From Rhizobiaceae bacterium (GTDB lineage: Bacteria; Pseudomonadota; Alphaproteobacteria; Rhizobiales; Rhizobiaceae): 5,882 bases of DNA. A program made the translations under genes and the position numbers. Of this stretch, positions 1 to 4,974 are shown in pieces. The notes under the pieces are model-generated. The model did no database searches and had not been told where the DNA came from. It was given only the letters and a program-made list of their open reading frames with translations. The DNA lies in NCBI GenBank assembly GCA_016793565.1, contig JAEUMA010000100.1, forward strand, positions 1 through 5,882, written 5' to 3'. How positions within the stretch are numbered: position 1 is the first letter of the stretch; each line of letters starts with the position of its first letter.

Positions 1-2
1 GC

Positions 3-107
3 GACCAAGTGGGCTACGCCTTCCGAACGGGCCCGAAAAGCTGGCGTATCGACTTTCCGGCGCCCAGATTCGAATCGAAGCTCGACATTCTGGAACTGAA
101 GCGCTGA
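3..107 (+). CDS. C-terminal end of an unrecognised protein (5' truncated)
   Basis: An open frame enters from the left edge and ends at a TGA at 105-107, giving 34 residues that begin DQVGYAFRTGPKSW and finish LDILELKR. About three quarters of its codons end in G or C, and the peptide has an ordinary mixed composition, unlike the arginine/proline-rich shadow frames. That favours a real gene end over chance. I do not recognise the family: the fragment has no catalytic motif and no membrane segment. It lies 153 bases upstream of the chosen ExoD start with no obvious terminator between them, so whether the two are co-transcribed is open. Coding is moderately supported and function is unknown. Confidence 0.45.
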   Translation, partial: DQVGYAFRTGPKSWRIDFPAPRFESKLDILELKR

Positions 108-260
108 TATGGAAGACGCAGGCCGACAAGCTGTGGCCGCAAAGCTGCCGGAATTGAGCCCTTGTCATCAAGGATTAACCCGGCGCGACGAAGATGCGCG
201 TGCTTCGGGGGCGAAGCGACTGCAGAATTCTGGGGTGAACTGGGCGGCATGAGAGGCGAA
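108..260. other. Intergenic region upstream of the ExoD-family gene
   Basis: This gap of about 150 bases contains a small perfect inverted repeat at 160-173 (CCTTG, loop TCAT, CAAGG). It is not followed by a T run, so it is not a convincing terminator. The ExoD frame is open back to a possible TTG start at 162, but the 33 residues this adds are not membrane-like. I see no clear -35/-10 pair, riboswitch or repeat. A promoter for the exoD-formyltransferase pair would be expected here, but I cannot place one. Confidence 0.3.
251..256 (+). promoter_or_regulatory. Ribosome binding site that decides the ExoD start
   Basis: GAGAGG lies four bases before the ATG at 261. The other in-frame starts, TTG at 162 and ATG at 249, have no comparable purine-rich stretch at a suitable distance; the ATG at 249 has only a weak GGGCGG close upstream. 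This favours 261 as the start and a protein of 216 residues. Confidence 0.4.
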
Positions 261-911
261 ATGAAAGGATTCGACGAGGGGCAGATCGACGCCAAACCGC
301 GTCGCCGCCGCGCTCGCCGCCTTTCGGAGGTCTTCTCTAGGCTGTCCGAGGACGCCAACGGGCCCATCTCGATCGGCTACATCCGCGACTTCCTGGGAAA
401 CCGCAGCTTCGCGGCGCTTCTGGTCCTGTTCGGGGCCATCAACATGATTCCCTTGCCCCCCGGCGCCTCAGCCCTGTTCGGGGCTCCCCTGGTGATCGTC
501 GCCGCGCAGATGGTCTACGGAAAGAAGCAGGCCTGGCTGCCGAAACTGATCCGCGAGCGCTCGCTGAGCGCCGATCAGTTCCGCCGCGTCATGGAATGGA
601 TCATTCCCCGGCTGCAGCGGCTGGAGCGACTGATCCGTCCCCGGTATTGGCCGTTCTGGCGCCGGCAGGGCGACCGCGTCATCGGCCTGCTCGCGCTGAT
701 CATGGCGATCACCATCACGCTCCCCATTCCGCTCGGAAACTGGCTTCCGGCGGTTTCAACCACCCTTCTCGGCCTTGCTTTGTCGGAGCGGGACGGCCTG
801 CTCTTCGCGATCGGCACCTTCGTCGGCGTCGCGGCGCTAGCGCTGATCGTCTTCGTTGGCGCGGCGGCCGGCCTGGCGACCCAGGCCGTCTGGGGCTGGA
901 TAATGCATTGA
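261..911 (+). CDS. ExoD family exopolysaccharide-synthesis-related membrane protein
   Basis: The 216-residue protein matches the ExoD family (PF06055), a membrane family of unknown biochemistry named after the rhizobial gene needed for normal exopolysaccharide production and alkali tolerance. A basic cytoplasmic N-terminus (residues 13-20, arginine-rich) and a short amphipathic stretch precede two similar halves. Each half has hydrophobic segments around a proline-rich turn: NMIPLPPGAS with ALFGAPL at about 61-77, and TLPIPLGNWLPA at about 153-164. The last hydrophobic segments span roughly 140-175 and 180-207. A basic linker rich in Arg and Trp (about 95-138) separates the halves. This internal repetition and the two proline turns are the family hallmark. 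The stop is 10 bases before the formyltransferase start, so the two are probably one operon. Start choice: ATG 261 is preferred, with 249 and TTG 162 as alternatives. Family is fairly certain; a direct role in polysaccharide synthesis is not. Confidence 0.85.
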   Translation: MKGFDEGQIDAKPRRRRARRLSEVFSRLSEDANGPISIGYIRDFLGNRSFAALLVLFGAINMIPLPPGASALFGAPLVIVAAQMVYGKKQAWLPKLIRERSLSADQFRRVMEWIIPRLQRLERLIRPRYWPFWRRQGDRVIGLLALIMAITITLPIPLGNWLPAVSTTLLGLALSERDGLLFAIGTFVGVAALALIVFVGAAAGLATQAVWGWIMH

Positions 912-921
912 GGGCGGTGCG

Positions 922-1704
922 ATGAGCCAGCGGGCTGTGCCAGCGCCTGTGGTCGTGGTGACGGAAGGTGGTCCTCACATCTGGGCGATCGTCAACGCGT
1001 TGAACGACGCGGTCGGGCCCGTAACGGTGATCCAGGAGGAGCCGGAGCCGAAATCGGTGCTGATCAAGCGCCGGATGAGGCTGCAGGGCGTCGTGTCCGC
1101 GACCGGCCAGCTGGCCACCATGGTTCTGACGCGCCTCGGAAAGAAGGCACAGGCGTCGCGCGCCGGCGCCATCGCCGCGCAGAACGCGCTGGAGACGGTC
1201 CCGCGCCCCGGCCAGGCCATCGTGCATGTGCCGAACGCCAACGCGAAGGAAGCGCTGGAGGCCGTCTCGCGCCTGGCGCCGAAGATCGTGCTGCTCGCCG
1301 GCTGCCGCATGCTGAGCCGCGGCACGCTGGCGGCAATGCCCTGTCCGGTCGTCAACTACCACGCCGGCATAACGCCGCAATATCGCGGCATGAATGGCGG
1401 CTACTGGGCGCTGGCCACCGGCGATGCCGGCAATTTCGGCGGCACGGTGCATCTTGTCGATGCGGGCGTCGACACGGGCGCGGTGCTCTATCAGCAGCGC
1501 GGCAAGCCGGAGCGCGGCGACAATCTCGGCCTGTATGCGCTGAGGCTGGCATCGATCTGCCGGGGCATCTGCGTTCAGGCTGTGCGCGACGGTCTCGCCG
1601 GGGAGCTGAAGCCGCAGCCCGCGAGCATCCTGCCCTCGCGGCAGTGGTACCATCCCCCGATCTGGACATACCTCTGGAACGGCCTGTTCAAGGGCGTCTG
1701 GTAG
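922..1704 (+). CDS. Formyltransferase-fold protein (Formyl_trans_N), substrate unknown
   Basis: The 260-residue protein carries the catalytic core of 10-formyltetrahydrofolate-dependent formyltransferases (PF00551), the fold of PurN and Fmt. Residues 145-156 read NYHAGITPQYRG, followed by GYWAL and then TVHLVDAGVDTG at 175-186. The expected Asn-His-Asp triad is intact as N145, H147 and D184. The first 35 residues look like a Rossmann-type strand and helix (PVVVVTEGG), and 40-95 form a basic helical insertion not typical of PurN. No Fmt C-terminal domain is evident; the tail after about 235 is short and rich in Trp and Tyr. At 260 residues it is longer than PurN (about 210) and shorter than Fmt (about 310), so neither purine synthesis nor initiator tRNA formylation is a safe call. 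Sugar-amine formylation is plausible given the ExoD neighbour, but this is inference. A GAGGG sequence about seven bases before ATG 922 supports the start. Confidence 0.8.
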   Translation: MSQRAVPAPVVVVTEGGPHIWAIVNALNDAVGPVTVIQEEPEPKSVLIKRRMRLQGVVSATGQLATMVLTRLGKKAQASRAGAIAAQNALETVPRPGQAIVHVPNANAKEALEAVSRLAPKIVLLAGCRMLSRGTLAAMPCPVVNYHAGITPQYRGMNGGYWALATGDAGNFGGTVHLVDAGVDTGAVLYQQRGKPERGDNLGLYALRLASICRGICVQAVRDGLAGELKPQPASILPSRQWYHPPIWTYLWNGLFKGVW

Positions 1705-1724
1705 GCGCTGCGTCTTTTCTTTTT

Positions 1725-1748
1725 GCGACATCGACCGACGTCGCTTTT
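1725..1748 (+). terminator. Probable intrinsic terminator after the formyltransferase gene
   Basis: GCGACATC, loop GACC, GACGTCGC forms an 8-bp stem with a single A-C mismatch and runs straight into TTTT. It starts 20 bases after the formyltransferase stop, just downstream of a T-rich stretch (1714-1724). The position suits an end of the exoD-formyltransferase unit. The T run is short and the stem imperfect, so termination may be partial. Confidence 0.42.
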
Positions 1749-1829
1749 GAATGCCCGCGCGTCGTCGGATGAGAAGCGGCAGCCCGACGCTTCCGGCAAA
1801 TCTGGTTCAACGAATACAGCGAGAGTTTC
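1749..1829. other. Leader of the one-carbon operon
   Basis: These 81 bases lie between the putative terminator and the 'virulence factor' start, and they are where the promoter of the downstream operon should be if the terminator works. I see no convincing sigma-70 hexamer pair, no cobalamin-riboswitch-like structure and no operator palindrome. The frame of the downstream gene is open from 1773 (after a TGA at 1770-1772) but has no ATG, GTG or TTG before 1830. Confidence 0.25.
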
Positions 1830-2132
1830 ATGGCCGATCTGGTCGTCGTCTACTGGCGCGATATCCCTGCCCAGGTGATCGTCAAGCGCGGGCGCCAGAA
1901 CGCCAAGCGCGAACTGCCGCTACGCTTCACCGAGGCGATCGACATGGCGGCGATGCGTTCCGGCGCGGCCGAAACCGATGCCTATCTGGCGGAATGGCGC
2001 AAGGCCGATCCCGTCAGCGTCGGCGACGATCTCGAAGCGGAGGCCGACAAGGCGGCCGCGGCCCTCGATGCCGAATACACGCGCGAGCGCCTGGTGGCTC
2101 TCGCCAAATCAGGCGGCAAGGAAAATGAATGA
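1830..2132 (+). CDS. 'Virulence factor' family small protein (PF13769-like)
   Basis: The 100-residue soluble protein resembles the family labelled 'virulence factor' in alphaproteobacterial annotation. No biochemical role is established to my knowledge, and the name should not be taken literally. Residues 4-19 form a hydrophobic strand with the signature VVVYWRDIPAQVIVK. A basic stretch follows (RGRQNAKRELPLRF, 20-33), then an Ala/Met-rich helix (35-48), TDAYLAEWRKADP (49-61), and an acidic, probably helical C-terminus (66-92). There are no cysteines, signal peptide or membrane segment. GAGAG sits five bases before ATG 1830, and no other start exists between the in-frame stop at 1770 and this ATG. 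Its last 8 bases overlap the MetV-like gene, implying coupled translation. Being first in an operon of folate and corrinoid enzymes, it is more likely an accessory of that pathway than a pathogenicity factor (inference). Confidence 0.8.
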   Translation: MADLVVVYWRDIPAQVIVKRGRQNAKRELPLRFTEAIDMAAMRSGAAETDAYLAEWRKADPVSVGDDLEAEADKAAAALDAEYTRERLVALAKSGGKENE

Positions 2133-2778
2133 TACCCAGCCGACAAGCACCACGGCCAAGGGGCCTGCGAGTTCCGCCGGCGAGGTGATCCCGCCGGCCG
2201 CTACGGGCGGCGTCACCCAGGCGACCATCGTCAAGAAGACGGCGCCGAAGAGCGACTACAAGCCGGCCGACGTCTCCCCACAGCGGCGCGTTCAGCGCTC
2301 CTTCGCCGTCCGGCTATGGTCGATCCGGCACAGCCGCTCGCTGGAATGGTTCTACGCCCGTTTCGCCGATGTTTTCCTGAAACTGCATCCGTTGTGGAAG
2401 TCGATCGGCTACGGCAATATCGAGGCCCCGGTGAAGTTCGTGGAGCGGCAGGTCAAGGGCTTCATGTTCGACTGCCGCATGTGCGGCCAGTGCGTCCTGT
2501 CCTCGACAGGCATGTCCTGCCCGATGAACTGCCCGAAGCAGTTGCGCAACGGCCCTTGCGGCGGCGTGCGCGCCAACGGCAACTGCGAGGTCGAGCCCGA
2601 TATGCCCTGCGTTTGGGTGAAAGCCTGGGAAGGCTCGCGCAACATGGTCAAGGGCGACGCAATCCTCGCAGTGCAGAAGCCGGTCGATCAGTCTCTGCGC
2701 GAGACCTCCGCCTGGCTGCGGGTGACGGCGCAAGCGGCGGCTGCCCGGGAAGCAGCCGAGCCGGGAGCGCAGGGATGA
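2125..2778 (+). CDS. MetV-like methylenetetrahydrofolate reductase C-terminal domain protein, cysteine-rich
   Basis: The 217-residue protein contains the cysteine-rich domain annotated as MTHFR C-terminal (PF12225), known as MetV in acetogens, where it partners MetF. Residues 1-55 are low-complexity (Thr/Ala/Pro) and probably disordered; 58-110 are basic and aromatic. The metal-binding core follows with eight cysteines at 117, 120, 123, 132, 136, 145, 154 and 162, in a C-x2-C-x2-C-x8-C-x3-C-x8-C-x8-C-x7-C pattern, including CRMCGQC and GPCGGVRANGNC. The family is thought to bind zinc and/or an iron-sulfur cluster and to shape electron delivery to MetF. A helical tail (180-217) ends the protein. 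The frame is open further upstream, but ATG 2125 is chosen because earlier codons read as a shadow of the 'virulence factor' gene; AAGGA lies just before it. Its stop overlaps the metF start (ATGA at 2775-2778). It was probably miscalled as only a 'C-terminal domain': it is a complete, separate gene. Confidence 0.85.
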   Translation: MNDTQPTSTTAKGPASSAGEVIPPAATGGVTQATIVKKTAPKSDYKPADVSPQRRVQRSFAVRLWSIRHSRSLEWFYARFADVFLKLHPLWKSIGYGNIEAPVKFVERQVKGFMFDCRMCGQCVLSSTGMSCPMNCPKQLRNGPCGGVRANGNCEVEPDMPCVWVKAWEGSRNMVKGDAILAVQKPVDQSLRETSAWLRVTAQAAAAREAAEPGAQG

Positions 2779-3875
2779 TCGCTTCCTACACCCATCAGCG
2801 CGACGAGAATCCCGAAGGGCCGCATCTTCCTCTGGAGCCGCTGCCCGGACATACGTCGCGCGGTCGCCTTGAGCGCGTGCTGCGGCGCGGCGAGTTCGCC
2901 GTCACGACAGAACTCAACCCGCCAGACAGCGCAGATCCGGAAGACGTCTACAACCGCGCGAAAGTCTTCGACGGCTGGGTCGACGCCATCAACGCGGTAG
3001 ACGCGTCCGGCGCCAACTGCCACATGTCGTCCGTCGGCATCTGCGCTCTCCTGACCCGCATGGGTTATGCGCCTGTCATGCAGATCGCCTGCCGCGACAA
3101 GAACCGCATCGCCATCCAGGGCGACGTGCTGGGCGGCGCGGCCATGGGCGTCGCCAACATCCTGTGCCTTACCGGCGACGGCGTGCAGGCCGGCGACCAG
3201 CCCGGAGCAAAGCCGGTCTTCGATCTCGATTCCACTTCGCTGCTGGAAACGATCCGCATCATGCGCGACAACGGCAAGTTCCTGTCCGGTCGCAAGCTGA
3301 CCACGCCGCCGCAGCTCTTCCTCGGCGCGGCGATCAACCCGTTCGCGCCGCCCTATGATTTCCGCCCGATCCATCTCGGCAAGAAGATCGCCGCCGGCGC
3401 GCAGTTCGTGCAGAGCCAGTACTGCTTCGACGTGCCGATGCTGAGAACCTTCATGGACAAGGCGCGCGACCTCGGCTTCACCGAAAAAGTCTTCATCCTC
3501 GTCGGCGTCGGCCCGCTGGCCTCGGCCAAGACGGCCAAGTGGATCCGCTCCAACGTGCCGGGAATCCACATCCCCGACGCCGTGATCAAGCGCCTGGAAG
3601 GCGCGCAGGACCAGAAGAAGGAAGGCAAGCAGCTCTGCATCGACATCATCAACGAGGTGAAGGAGATTCCGGGCGTGTCAGGCATTCATGTGATGGCCTA
3701 TCGCCAGGAAGAGTACGTCGCCGAGATCGTTGACGAATCGGGCGTTTTGAAAGGCCGCCGGCCATGGAAGCGCGAGCCGCGCGCCGACGACCGGCTGGTG
3801 GCCGACCGCCTGGAGCGCATCCTGCGCGACGACACGACTGAAACCCAGGTCGACATGGTCAAGACGGCGCATTAA
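2775..3875 (+). CDS. metF: Methylenetetrahydrofolate reductase, MetF family
   Basis: This 366-residue flavoprotein of the MTHFR family (PF02219) interconverts 5,10-methylene-THF and 5-methyl-THF. Matching motifs, in order, are TTELNPP with the catalytic-type glutamate E46 (FEFFPP in E. coli), CRDKNRIAIQGDVLG at 106-120, ILCLTGDGVQAGDQP at 129-143 with D135 in the flavin/folate aspartate position, INPF at 187-190, and AQFVQSQYCFDV at 209-220 with Q215. GVGPLAS at 244-250 follows. It is about 70 residues longer than E. coli MetF (296): a 35-residue N-terminal extension and a C-terminal part (312-366) that is charged and helical. GGGAG seven bases before ATG 2775 supports the start; the same frame is open back to 2316 but only as a shadow of the previous gene. 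In this setting it probably runs oxidatively, taking methyl-THF made by the corrinoid methyltransferase to methylene-THF. A biosynthetic role for methionine cannot be excluded without knowing whether another metF exists. Confidence 0.92.
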   Translation: MIASYTHQRDENPEGPHLPLEPLPGHTSRGRLERVLRRGEFAVTTELNPPDSADPEDVYNRAKVFDGWVDAINAVDASGANCHMSSVGICALLTRMGYAPVMQIACRDKNRIAIQGDVLGGAAMGVANILCLTGDGVQAGDQPGAKPVFDLDSTSLLETIRIMRDNGKFLSGRKLTTPPQLFLGAAINPFAPPYDFRPIHLGKKIAAGAQFVQSQYCFDVPMLRTFMDKARDLGFTEKVFILVGVGPLASAKTAKWIRSNVPGIHIPDAVIKRLEGAQDQKKEGKQLCIDIINEVKEIPGVSGIHVMAYRQEEYVAEIVDESGVLKGRRPWKREPRADDRLVADRLERILRDDTTETQVDMVKTAH

Positions 3876-3941
3876 GACGCCTCTGCCTGCCGCTGGAACG
3901 AACGACTGCCAACGATCCAAGACATTGCGACGGAGATATTC
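3876..3941. other. Short intergenic gap between metF and the methyltransferase gene
   Basis: This is a 66-base gap without a visible stem-loop plus T run and without a clear promoter. It ends with GGAG at 3932-3935, six bases before the ATG at 3942, which is the strongest ribosome binding site in the window. Read-through from metF is the simplest view. Confidence 0.3.
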
Positions 3942-4916
3942 ATGACTCGCACGATCGTCGCCTCGGCGACCCGGGAAATCGTCATCGGCTTTGACCAGCC
4001 CTTCTGCGTCATCGGCGAGCGGATCAATCCGACCGGCCGCAAGAAGCTGGCGGCCGAGATGCAGGCGGGCAATTTCGAGACCGTGATCAAGGACGCCATC
4101 GAGCAGGCGCAGGCCGGCGCCACGATGCTCGACGTCAACGCCGGCGTCACTGCCGTCGACCCCAACGCGACCGAGCCGGGCCTGCTGGTGCAGACACTGG
4201 AGATCGTGCAGGGGCTCGTCGACCTGCCGCTGTCGATCGACAGTTCCGTTACCGCCGCCATCGAGGCCGGCCTGAAGGTCGCCAAGGGCCGCCCGCTGGT
4301 CAACTCCGTCACCGGCGAGGAGGAAAAGCTCGAAGCCATCCTGCCGCTCGTGAAGAAATACGATGTGCCGGTCGTCGCGATCTCCAACGACGAGACCGGC
4401 ATCTCCATGGATCCGGATGTCCGCTTCGCCGTCGCCAAGAAGATCGTCGAGCGCGCCATGGACCACGGCATCAAGCCGGAGGACGTCGTCGTCGACCCGC
4501 TGGTCATGCCGATCGGCGCGCTGGGTGATGCCGGTCGGCAGGTTTTCCAACTGCTCTACCGGCTGCGCAACGAACTGAAGGTCAACACGACCTGCGGCCT
4601 GTCCAACATCTCCTTCGGTCTGCCGCATCGCCACGGCATCAACGCCGCCTTCATCCCCATGGTGATCGGCGCCGGCATGACGTCCGCGATCATGAATCCC
4701 TGCCGCCCGCAGGAAATGGAGGCCGTGCGTGGCGCCAACGTTCTGGCCGGCACCGACAAGGACTGCATGACCTGGATCAAGACCTACAAGGACTTCAAGC
4801 CGGGCGAACACGCCGCGCCGCCGCCGGTGCCGGTCGTAGCGCCGGGAGCCGCCGCTGAGGGCGGAGCGGGCGGCCGGCGCCGCGGCGGCCGCGAAGCGCG
4901 GATGGCGCGGGGATAA
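3942..4916 (+). CDS. Methyltetrahydrofolate:corrinoid methyltransferase (pterin-binding domain)
   Basis: The 324-residue protein has a pterin-binding TIM barrel (PF00809) of the MeTr/AcsE type, which moves a methyl group between tetrahydrofolate and the cobalt of a corrinoid protein. Visible barrel motifs are VIGERINPTGRKKL (23-36), TMLDVNAGV (61-69; D65, N67), LPLSIDSS (95-102; D100), LVNSVTGEE (119-127; N121), VVVDPLVMPIG (182-192; D185), and CGLSNISFGLP (218-228; N222, the Asn position proposed to help activate the pterin N5). The family is about 260-290 residues; the extra C-terminal tail (about 289-324) is Pro/Ala then Gly/Arg low complexity and is probably disordered. It contains no cobalamin-binding domain (no DxHxxG), so it is not MetH and needs a separate corrinoid protein. 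With metF upstream and a RACE gene downstream, it most likely accepts methyl groups from a methyl-corrinoid protein onto THF. The name is secure; direction and partner are inferred. Confidence 0.9.
   Translation: MTRTIVASATREIVIGFDQPFCVIGERINPTGRKKLAAEMQAGNFETVIKDAIEQAQAGATMLDVNAGVTAVDPNATEPGLLVQTLEIVQGLVDLPLSIDSSVTAAIEAGLKVAKGRPLVNSVTGEEEKLEAILPLVKKYDVPVVAISNDETGISMDPDVRFAVAKKIVERAMDHGIKPEDVVVDPLVMPIGALGDAGRQVFQLLYRLRNELKVNTTCGLSNISFGLPHRHGINAAFIPMVIGAGMTSAIMNPCRPQEMEAVRGANVLAGTDKDCMTWIKTYKDFKPGEHAAPPPVPVVAPGAAAEGGAGGRRRGGREARMARG
4806..4913 (+). other. Low-complexity tail coding region of the methyltransferase
   Basis: The last 36 codons encode a proline/valine/alanine run (residues 292-305), then a glycine-arginine run (307-324), in very GC-rich DNA with palindromic pieces such as GCGGCCGC near 4886. 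No folded domain is suggested. It may be a flexible basic tail, or the product of GC-rich slippage that added codons after the barrel. Confidence 0.5.
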
Positions 4917-4974
4917 GCTGGTTGCGATGGCCGGATAGATCGTATTCCTTCGCGCCTAACTCCAGTGTATCAGC
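4917..4974. other. Gap before the RACE gene, no clear ribosome binding site
   Basis: The gap is 58 bases. An in-frame TAA at 4957-4959 limits the RACE start to the ATG at 4975 or later. The bases just before it (AGTGTATCAGC) hold no purine-rich Shine-Dalgarno stretch, unlike the genes upstream. No terminator hairpin is seen, and no promoter could be placed with confidence. Confidence 0.35.

Noticed and set aside
160..173. Perfect inverted repeat CCTTG-TCAT-CAAGG upstream of the ExoD gene
   Set aside because: Stem of only five base pairs, no T run and no relation to a gene end; not enough for a terminator or operator call.
715..1731. 338-codon minus-strand open frame opposite the formyltransferase
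   Set aside because: Arg/Ala/His-rich with no recognisable domain, and it covers the intact formyltransferase motifs on the other strand.
1705..1829. Possible cobalamin riboswitch ahead of the corrinoid-related operon
   Set aside because: The region is too short for the class and I could find no B12-box-like sequence or the expected multi-helix layout.
1751..2128. 125-codon plus-strand frame starting just upstream of the 'virulence factor' gene
   Set aside because: Arg/Gly-rich shadow in a different frame over the supported 100-residue protein.
2316..2774. 153-codon in-frame extension upstream of metF
   Set aside because: It overlaps the cysteine-rich MetV-like gene in another frame and reads as Arg/Pro-rich nonsense. 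The ATG at 2775 has a good ribosome binding site and gives a normal MetF.
2688..3569. 293-codon minus-strand open frame opposite metF
   Set aside because: Composition is low-complexity Asp/Val/Arg/Ala and it mirrors the metF codons; no start context or motif.
3678..4811. 377-codon minus-strand open frame opposite metF end and the methyltransferase
   Set aside because: It encodes a His/Asp/Gly/Val-rich, unnatural sequence antisense to a clearly recognised enzyme with conserved motifs; typical shadow frame in high-GC DNA.
3942..4916. Chloromethane-type CmuB as the identity of the methyltransferase
   Set aside because: The motifs fit the MeTr/AcsE pterin-binding type, and no cmuA or other chloromethane gene is visible. 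It cannot be fully excluded without the downstream genes.
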